Positions 6,824 through 10,527 of a DNA stretch of 10,527 nucleotides are shown in pieces. This DNA is from Dehalococcoidia bacterium. Lineage in GTDB: Bacteria; Chloroflexota; Dehalococcoidia; Lucifugimonadales; JAGWBF01. Every line of letters starts with the position of its first letter. Positions within the stretch are counted from its first letter, which is position 1. Position numbers and translations under genes: made by a program. Below the pieces are notes generated by a model, which saw nothing but the letters and a program-made list of their open reading frames with translations, did not search any database and was not told where the DNA came from. Location: positions 54,821-65,347 of the forward strand of contig JAGWBF010000003.1 of the NCBI GenBank assembly GCA_021296025.1, in the 5' to 3' direction.

Positions 6824-6860
6824 TGACTCGTCGGGCGGTCTTACGAGGCCCGACGAGTCA
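6824..6860 (+). terminator. Inverted repeat after the exported-protein gene, possible terminator
   Basis: A perfect 12-bp arm, GACTCGTCGGGC at 6825-6836, is matched by its complement at 6848-6859 around an 11-nt loop; T6824/A6860 extends it to 13 bp. It begins 32 nt after the TAG of the exported-protein gene, the usual place for a terminator. No T-tract follows (GACTACCCCC), so it could instead be a transcript-stabilising hairpin or a protein-binding site. Confidence 0.55.
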
Positions 6861-7023
6861 GACTACCCCCTTCCGATCGAAAGCGACAGCGCAATCAGAG
6901 GTATGCTGCACCGGGGCAGCCCGCCCAGGTGGGAGCTCTCCCAGGCTGTACTGAGTGGTTCCCGTGGGCGCCGAAGGGGCTGTGCGGCACGGTACGTTGC
7001 AACCCGCCAGAGTCACCCTGTAG

Positions 7024-7272
7024 GGCCAAACTGGAACCGGCTTAGCCAGGCTTGCGACCACCACAACTGCAACACCCACACCGGAACCGGGAGACAGCAT
7101 TCCAGCCCAGGTCACAGGGTTGCAGGTTGACACCGAGCCCGGCTCCCTGGATGAGGTCGCGAGACTTCTCGCTACCCTAGGAAGCTGGAGTCGATTTGGA
7201 CGCTCGGTGATGGACCCCCGGTCTTCGTATCAGTCGCTGAGGTTCGTTCTGCCAGGTTTGGATAAGGAATAG
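7024..7272 (+). pseudogene. Decayed fragment resembling a proline-rich linker plus fibronectin-III start
   Basis: The stretch 6793-7316 has no intact gene. One frame, open from the TAG at 7021 to the TAG at 7270, contains ATTTTATPTPEPGDS followed by IPAQVTGLQVDTEPGSLD. A Thr/Pro linker running into P-x-QVTGL...EPGSL is the style seen at the start of fibronectin-III-like repeats in large secreted proteins of environmental bacteria. The rest of the expected domain (the W-D core) is not found in frame, there is no start codon or ribosome site, and an in-frame TAG and TGA lie just upstream. I infer a relic of a secreted multidomain protein, perhaps related to the exported protein next to it. Chance resemblance remains possible; the weak ORFs on either strand of 6858-7133 show no recognisable protein. 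Confidence 0.35.
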
Positions 7273-7284
7273 CCAAGCTATACT
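7257..7284 (+). promoter_or_regulatory. Weak candidate promoter upstream of the leader ORF and aldo/keto reductase
   Basis: TATACT at 7279-7284 is a good -10 hexamer; TTTGGA at 7257-7262, 16 nt upstream, is only a poor -35 (3/6). The overlapping TATACA at 7284-7289 is an alternative -10. It would start transcription about 25 nt before the leader ORF at 7317. Confidence 0.28.
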
Positions 7285-7316
7285 ATACAGGCCTCAATTC
7301 GCTTCGGAGAGTCCGG

Positions 7317-7421
7317 ATGGATTGGCTTAAACTGAACCTCGCCACAAATAAAACCAGCACGTCAACGCTGGTATTCTTGTCGTCACGACCGACCAAGGGA
7401 CCTCCCCGGGGACTGGGATAG
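7317..7421 (+). CDS. Short leader ORF (34 aa) ending 2 nt before the aldo/keto reductase
   Basis: ATG at 7317 is preceded by GGAGAG (7306-7311) with a 5-nt gap, a better ribosome site than any before the reductase ATG at 7424. The frame encodes MDWLKLNLATNK... rich in Thr and Ser and ends in TAG at 7419-7421, two bases before the reductase start. Such spacing is typical of translational coupling. Inside it, ACCAGC (7353-7358) and GCTGGT (7367-7372) can form a 6-bp hairpin. It matches no family I recognise. It may be a regulatory leader peptide, a coupling device, or a chance ORF. Confidence 0.35.
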   Translation: MDWLKLNLATNKTSTSTLVFLSSRPTKGPPRGLG

Positions 7422-7423
7422 GC

Positions 7424-8356
7424 ATGCAAGAATCGCTGCTCGGAAAGACAGGACTCAAGGTCTCCCGGCTGGGAGCCGGGTTAGAGGCTATTGGACAAGA
7501 ACTGACCTTCAATGATGTGGATCTTGCAAGCCGCGTTTTAAATGAAGCCTTGGATGGGGAAATTAACTTTCTTGATACCGCCGCGGGCTACCTCATCAGC
7601 GAGGAGTTAATCGGACAAACAATCTCCCATCGACGGCAGGAATTTGTCCTGGCCACGAAGGCGGGTTACAACCAGGACAAGGCGGCCGTCGATATGTGGA
7701 CGGGGGAGCTTATTCACGATCACATAAACCGCAGCCTCAAGAGGACGAGAACCGACTATCTCGATCTGGTACACCTGCACTCATGCAGCAAGGAGATACT
7801 GGAGAGAGGCGAGGTTATCGAGGCCCTGCTAGAGGCCCAAAGGGCTGGTAAGACTCGGTTCGTGGGATATAGCGGAGATAATGAGGCGGCGGTTTGGGCA
7901 GTCGAGAGTGGCCTATTCGATACCCTGGAAACCAGCTTCAGCATTCCTGATCAGCTTGCACGGCGCAACCTGCTCGCTCCAGTTAAGGCTCGAAACATGG
8001 GTCTCATCATCAAGCGGCCCATTGCCAACGGAGCCTGGCGCTCAGCAAATAGCCCGACAGCCAACCGACGTTACATCCCGATGCGCCACTACGGAGATGA
8101 ATACCACCGCCGGGCTCAGGCTATGGCTGCTCTTGGTCCGATTCCGGACGAGCCCGGTGACCGGATCCATACCGCCATGGGGTTCGTCTTGGCCCATCCC
8201 GAAGTGTCTACGATGGTAGTGGGATCCCAGGACCCATCCCACATGCGGGCCAATATCGCTATGATGAACTTCGACCCCACACTTTCAGTGGCCGCTGTGG
8301 AAGAATTGCACAGGAGATTTGACTTGCTCGGGGCCACCTGGCCACAGCTCACCTGA
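7424..8356 (+). CDS. Aldo/keto reductase family oxidoreductase
   Basis: NAD(P)H-dependent reduction of an aldehyde or ketone (or the reverse) in a cytoplasmic TIM barrel. The N-terminus LLGKTGLKVSRLGAG is the family's opening strand. The catalytic tetrad is present: Asp51 and Tyr56 in FLDTAAGYLISEELIG, Lys79 in LATKAGY, and His119 in DYLDLVHLHS. VGYSGDN (about 147-153) is the V-G-x-S strand, and the C-terminal PEVSTMVVGSQDPSHMRANI (residues 265-284) holds the usual cofactor-phosphate-binding region. The length of 310 residues is normal. The start ATG lacks a clear ribosome site, and a short leader ORF stops 2 nt before it, suggesting coupling. It ends in TGA. The next gene starts 94 nt later, so cotranscription is possible. 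The substrate cannot be told from sequence. Confidence 0.92.
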   Translation: MQESLLGKTGLKVSRLGAGLEAIGQELTFNDVDLASRVLNEALDGEINFLDTAAGYLISEELIGQTISHRRQEFVLATKAGYNQDKAAVDMWTGELIHDHINRSLKRTRTDYLDLVHLHSCSKEILERGEVIEALLEAQRAGKTRFVGYSGDNEAAVWAVESGLFDTLETSFSIPDQLARRNLLAPVKARNMGLIIKRPIANGAWRSANSPTANRRYIPMRHYGDEYHRRAQAMAALGPIPDEPGDRIHTAMGFVLAHPEVSTMVVGSQDPSHMRANIAMMNFDPTLSVAAVEELHRRFDLLGATWPQLT

Positions 8357-8439
8357 TTGTCGATTACCAGCCACCGCCTTGGCTGAATCGCCTTGCGTAA
8401 GTGCAGTTACGGCTGTGTGGAGCATTGAATTGAGAATGT

Positions 8440-8444
8440 AGGAG
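8440..8444 (+). promoter_or_regulatory. Ribosome binding site supporting a GTG start for the CYTH gene
   Basis: AGGAG at 8440-8444 lies 6 nt before GTG at 8451. No ATG is available near the conserved E-I-E-R motif, so the GTG must be the initiator. Confidence 0.7.
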
Positions 8445-8450
8445 ACCATT

Positions 8451-8903
8451 GTGGGAATAGAGATTGAACGTCGCTTCTTGTTTGATCCGGGTCAGGCACC
8501 GAGGGCTGAACGATCTGTAAGGCTTAGACAGGCTTATCTCTCGTTGACGCCAGAAGTCAGGATCCGGACCTCTGGGCTCGCAAGTTCCATTACTGTTAAA
8601 TCTGGCTCAGGCATCGTAAGAGAAGAGTATGAGTACAAGATACCCGAGGTCGACGCCGTGACCTTGATGGAGCTTTCTCCGTGGTTGATTCTGGAAAAAG
8701 TTCGAGGATTCACTGAGTTCAAGGGGCTTGGATGGGTCCTGGACTCTTACCTGGGCGATAACGAAGGTTTGTTCGTCTCTGAGGTGGAGCTGGGAGACCC
8801 CGAACAGTATGTTGCTCTCCCTCCCTGGATCGTTGAGGAGGTAACCAACGATGATCGCTACCTTTCGTCCTCGTTGGCTCAGACCCCTTTCCGGCTTTGG
8901 TAG
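8451..8903 (+). CDS. CYTH-domain protein (triphosphate tunnel metalloenzyme)
   Basis: CYTH/TTM proteins form a beta-barrel tunnel that binds a triphosphate group with a divalent metal; stand-alone bacterial members are usually inorganic triphosphatases, and some relatives are class IV adenylate cyclases. The 150-residue protein covers the whole small domain: IEIERRFL at residues 3-10 (the E-x-E-x-K signature with Arg8 in the Lys place), VRLRQAYL (23-30), VRIRT (36-40), ITVKSG with Lys50, REEYEYKIP (57-65), LEKVR with Lys83 and Arg85, VLDSYLG with Asp98, SEVEL with Glu111/Glu113, and the closing VTNDDRYLSSSLA. It starts with GTG after a good AGGAG site and ends in TAG. It is followed 49 nt later by the damaged GNAT gene. 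Triphosphatase activity is the best guess; there is no CHAD domain partner in view. Confidence 0.87.
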   Translation: MGIEIERRFLFDPGQAPRAERSVRLRQAYLSLTPEVRIRTSGLASSITVKSGSGIVREEYEYKIPEVDAVTLMELSPWLILEKVRGFTEFKGLGWVLDSYLGDNEGLFVSEVELGDPEQYVALPPWIVEEVTNDDRYLSSSLAQTPFRLW

Positions 8904-8952
8904 AGTTGCTGTGGACCCACATATCTCGCCTTTGAAATGAGGAGAACAAAGC

Positions 8953-9378
8953 ATGACAGAGCTGTAGATCCGGCCATACTTGGAATCTGACCAGGAAACA
9001 GTGGTACGCTTGTGGCGGGAATGCGGGTTAATCGTGACTTGGAACAATCCCAAGAAGGATATCGAGCGTAAGCTCTGCATCCAATGTGAGATGTTTCTCG
9101 TTGGCTTGCTCGGTCATGAGCTGGTCGCGATGGTGATGGCGGGATATTAGGGTCATCGAGGTTGGATCAACTATCTGGCTGTCACCACCGACTATCAGAA
9201 AAGGGGATTCGGCAGGTGCATGATGGAGAAGGCTGAGGCACTTCTGAGAGAAGTCGAGTGCCCGAAGGTCAACCTACAAGTCAGGCACTCGAACGCCGAT
9301 GTGATCGAGTTTTGCAGGAGAATTGGATATTCTGTAGATGATGTCGTCAGCATGGGCAAGCGCCTTGAGAATGACTGA
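8953..9378 (+). pseudogene. YpeA-like GNAT acetyltransferase interrupted by two amber codons
   Basis: A 142-codon frame starting at ATG 8953, with GAGGAG 8-9 nt upstream, encodes a GNAT N-acetyltransferase like E. coli YpeA. Marks are IRPYLESDQETVVRLW near the start, WNNPKKDIERKL, MAGY-x-GHRGWINYLAV, the acetyl-CoA loop Q-K-R-G-F-G, and FCRRIGYSVDD at the end. The frame is broken by TAG at codon 5 (8965-8967) and codon 66 (9148-9150, between GY and GHRGW where the family has Asp or Glu), then ends normally at TGA. There are no frameshifts and the motifs are otherwise intact, so the damage looks recent. TAG is the normal terminator of three other genes in the window (amidohydrolase, exported protein, CYTH), which argues against genome-wide TAG recoding. 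An internal restart would lack half the fold. Confidence 0.8.
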
Positions 9379-9462
9379 AGAAACGTCGAATACGAGGGAC
9401 GAGGTGTCAGAAGAGATGCTGGGTTCTGGTTCTAACCGGGTGCCACGAGTGAAGGTGCGTCG

Positions 9463-10323
9463 GTGAAACCCAAACCCTCCATGTTATTCAGGATTCGGAA
9501 AGCGTTGGGAATGAGCAAGCACATCATGTCCGACTCGGAAATGCTCTCTTCGAAGGGAGGCGTTCCCGTCCGACATACGAGGCCAGCACCGGATGGTCTG
9601 GAGTTCTGCGAGGATGTGTCAGACGCCAAGTGGCTGGAGGAGAGCCTGTCGGACTTCGGGACGCTGCGTTCTCTGCTCCCAAGTGGATTTGCGGCATACG
9701 CACGGGTGTTTCATCCGGCTTACCTAGGCGATAACGAAGATCAGCCGGTCAGTTGGGCCACGGTTGCTTCATGGACCGGACGAACGGTTCATCCGTTGAT
9801 GCAGTTCGAACGCATTGCAGATCTGAGAGAGGACCTCGGAGAGTACCCGGAGCCGGAGTGGGGTTCTCATCCACAGTTCGGAGTAATCCCCGAATCGGAA
9901 TGCCGTACCCTGGTCGAGGTGCTCAAGGGTTTCACCTCGACGCCTGAGAATTGCTTTTTCTGCATTTGGGATGGCTACTCGAGCACCGATAAAGGTGCAT
10001 ACAAAGCCGGTCCCAGGGTGAGGGCTCCCGGGAGGGACTACGTATTGTTCCGAGGTCCATTGGAGACCATGCTGGCTTTACCTTATGAAGACCGGCCTCT
10101 ACGGGGAGACTTTCCAAATATTTGGTGGCCTGAGGACCGGGCTTGGTGCGTAGCTACGGACATCGACCTGTTCGATACCTTCGTCGGAGGCAGTCAGGAG
10201 TGTATCGAGGCTATCCTTAGCAACCCTAGCCTAGAGGTGCTGCCCACAAACCTTGATGCCATATTGCATCTTGGCGGAGATACGATCAATCCGCCAGGAC
10301 AGCGCAGAGGCAGGAGGCAATGA
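9463..10323 (+). CDS. Conserved-looking protein of unknown function (286 aa)
   Basis: I do not recognise a named family. The protein appears cytoplasmic, with no signal peptide or membrane segment, and is rich in aromatic residues. Distinct blocks are DFGTLRSLLPSGFAAYARVFHPA (in the first third), VSWATVASWTGRTVHP, HPQFGVIPESE followed by LVEVLKGFTSTPENCFFCIWDGY, RDYVLFRGPLETM, then FPNIWWPEDRAWCVATDIDL and FDTFVGGSQECIEAILSN near the end. From memory, similar unnamed proteins with a tryptophan-rich 'W-P-x-D-R-x-W' segment and a G-G-S turn are common in actinobacteria and related environmental genomes. The start is GTG at 9463 with GAAGG about 7 nt upstream; ATG at 9481 is an alternative. The stop TGA overlaps the ATG of the next small ORF. 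Acceptance as a real gene rests on length, codon structure and those conserved-looking blocks. Confidence 0.72.
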   Translation: MKPKPSMLFRIRKALGMSKHIMSDSEMLSSKGGVPVRHTRPAPDGLEFCEDVSDAKWLEESLSDFGTLRSLLPSGFAAYARVFHPAYLGDNEDQPVSWATVASWTGRTVHPLMQFERIADLREDLGEYPEPEWGSHPQFGVIPESECRTLVEVLKGFTSTPENCFFCIWDGYSSTDKGAYKAGPRVRAPGRDYVLFRGPLETMLALPYEDRPLRGDFPNIWWPEDRAWCVATDIDLFDTFVGGSQECIEAILSNPSLEVLPTNLDAILHLGGDTINPPGQRRGRRQ

Positions 10324-10433
10324 CGAGTCGTATACATTCCGACAATCTTGTCGCGCTGAGCACCTTCCCGGGGTTCCTGTGGTTAATCGTGGTAATTGGC
10401 GGAATCAGCATTATGGTGGGAATCTTCTTGTAA
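10320..10433 (+). CDS. Small single-span membrane peptide (37 aa) overlapping the upstream gene
   Basis: ATG at 10320-10322 overlaps the TGA of the preceding gene (10321-10323) in an ATGA arrangement typical of translational coupling. AGAGG (10306-10310) and AGGAGG (10312-10317) lie in the end of the upstream gene and can serve as ribosome sites. The peptide has a short polar N-terminus (MTSRIHSDN) and then a hydrophobic run from about residue 17 to 37, including FLWLIVVIGGISIMVGIFL, which would make one membrane helix. It ends in TAA. I recognise no family. The overlap plus a clean transmembrane segment makes it more than a chance ORF, but no function can be given. Confidence 0.5.
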   Translation: MTSRIHSDNLVALSTFPGFLWLIVVIGGISIMVGIFL

Positions 10434-10527
10434 ATCCGCGCGCGAAGGTAGCTCAAAGGATGGCCAGGGATAGGGTGACCTGCCGTCAGGTGATGCGAGG
10501 ACCTCGATGCTTGCAGCGAGCTGCGGG
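10434..10527. other. Tail of the window without a recognised feature
   Basis: The last 94 bases hold no ORF or RNA that I can identify. A small 5-bp hairpin (ACCTG at 10478-10482 with CAGGT at 10487-10491) is present but has no T-tract. Confidence 0.4.

Noticed and set aside
6858..7133. Minus-strand 91-aa and plus-strand 75-aa ORFs in the gene-free gap
   Set aside because: Both are low-complexity-looking, match no family I know, and lie over the decayed fibronectin-like frame; no ribosome sites support them.
7159..7172. Near-palindrome GCGAGA-CT-TCTCGC as an operator
   Set aside because: Short, isolated, inside a decayed region and not placed at any promoter.
8370..8386. Small hairpin after the aldo/keto reductase as a terminator
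   Set aside because: A 5-bp stem with no T-tract is too weak to support a terminator call.
8953..9378. Genome-wide TAG recoding (for example pyrrolysine) to explain the GNAT gene
   Set aside because: The amidohydrolase, exported protein and CYTH genes all end at TAG with family-like C-termini, so TAG is a working stop codon here.

Overview
The window is a GC-rich, gene-dense bacterial segment with no rRNA, tRNA, CRISPR array or insertion sequence that I can see. The gene mix suggests an uncultured environmental bacterium: an amidase-signature enzyme, a GMC flavoprotein, a LigI/COG3618-type amidohydrolase, a secreted PPC-domain protein and fibronectin-III-like linker debris. A Chloroflexota (SAR202/Dehalococcoidia-like) or actinobacterial-like host would fit, but this is a low-confidence inference from memory with no marker gene in view. 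TAA, TAG and TGA all end genes here.

Layout. (1) Positions 1-891 hold the 3' part of an amidase gene on +, closed by a strong hairpin terminator at 954-984 that also separates it from the convergent minus-strand genes. (2) Positions 4035 to 1009 hold a minus-strand cluster read as GMC oxidoreductase, amidohydrolase, OsmC-family peroxidase, driven by a TATAAT promoter near 4080. (3) A divergent promoter at 4175-4203 drives a large exported protein (4261-6792) with two PPC domains and a duplicated C-terminal module. (4) Positions 6793-7316 have no intact gene; they hold an inverted repeat and what looks like a decayed fragment of a fibronectin-III-type secreted protein. (5) From 7317 on, everything is on +: a short leader ORF, an aldo/keto reductase, a CYTH-domain phosphatase-like protein, a YpeA-like GNAT gene broken by two amber codons, a conserved-looking protein of unknown function, and an overlapping 37-residue membrane peptide.

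Main result. The OsmC ORF appears to stop at an in-frame TGA (1081-1083), yet the same frame continues for 23 codons with a convincing OsmC C-terminus, and the TGA sits exactly where the second redox cysteine belongs. A 6-bp stem with a CGUG loop lies 14 nt after the TGA, matching the geometry of a bacterial SECIS element. I read this as a probable selenocysteine-containing OsmC peroxidase (Cys59/Sec128). Ordinary annotation would truncate it to 127 residues.

How the genes may work together: the minus cluster pairs an FAD alcohol dehydrogenase/oxidase, a hydrolase and a thiol/selenol peroxidase, consistent with oxidative breakdown of an organic substrate plus peroxide clearance. The substrate cannot be deduced from the sequence.
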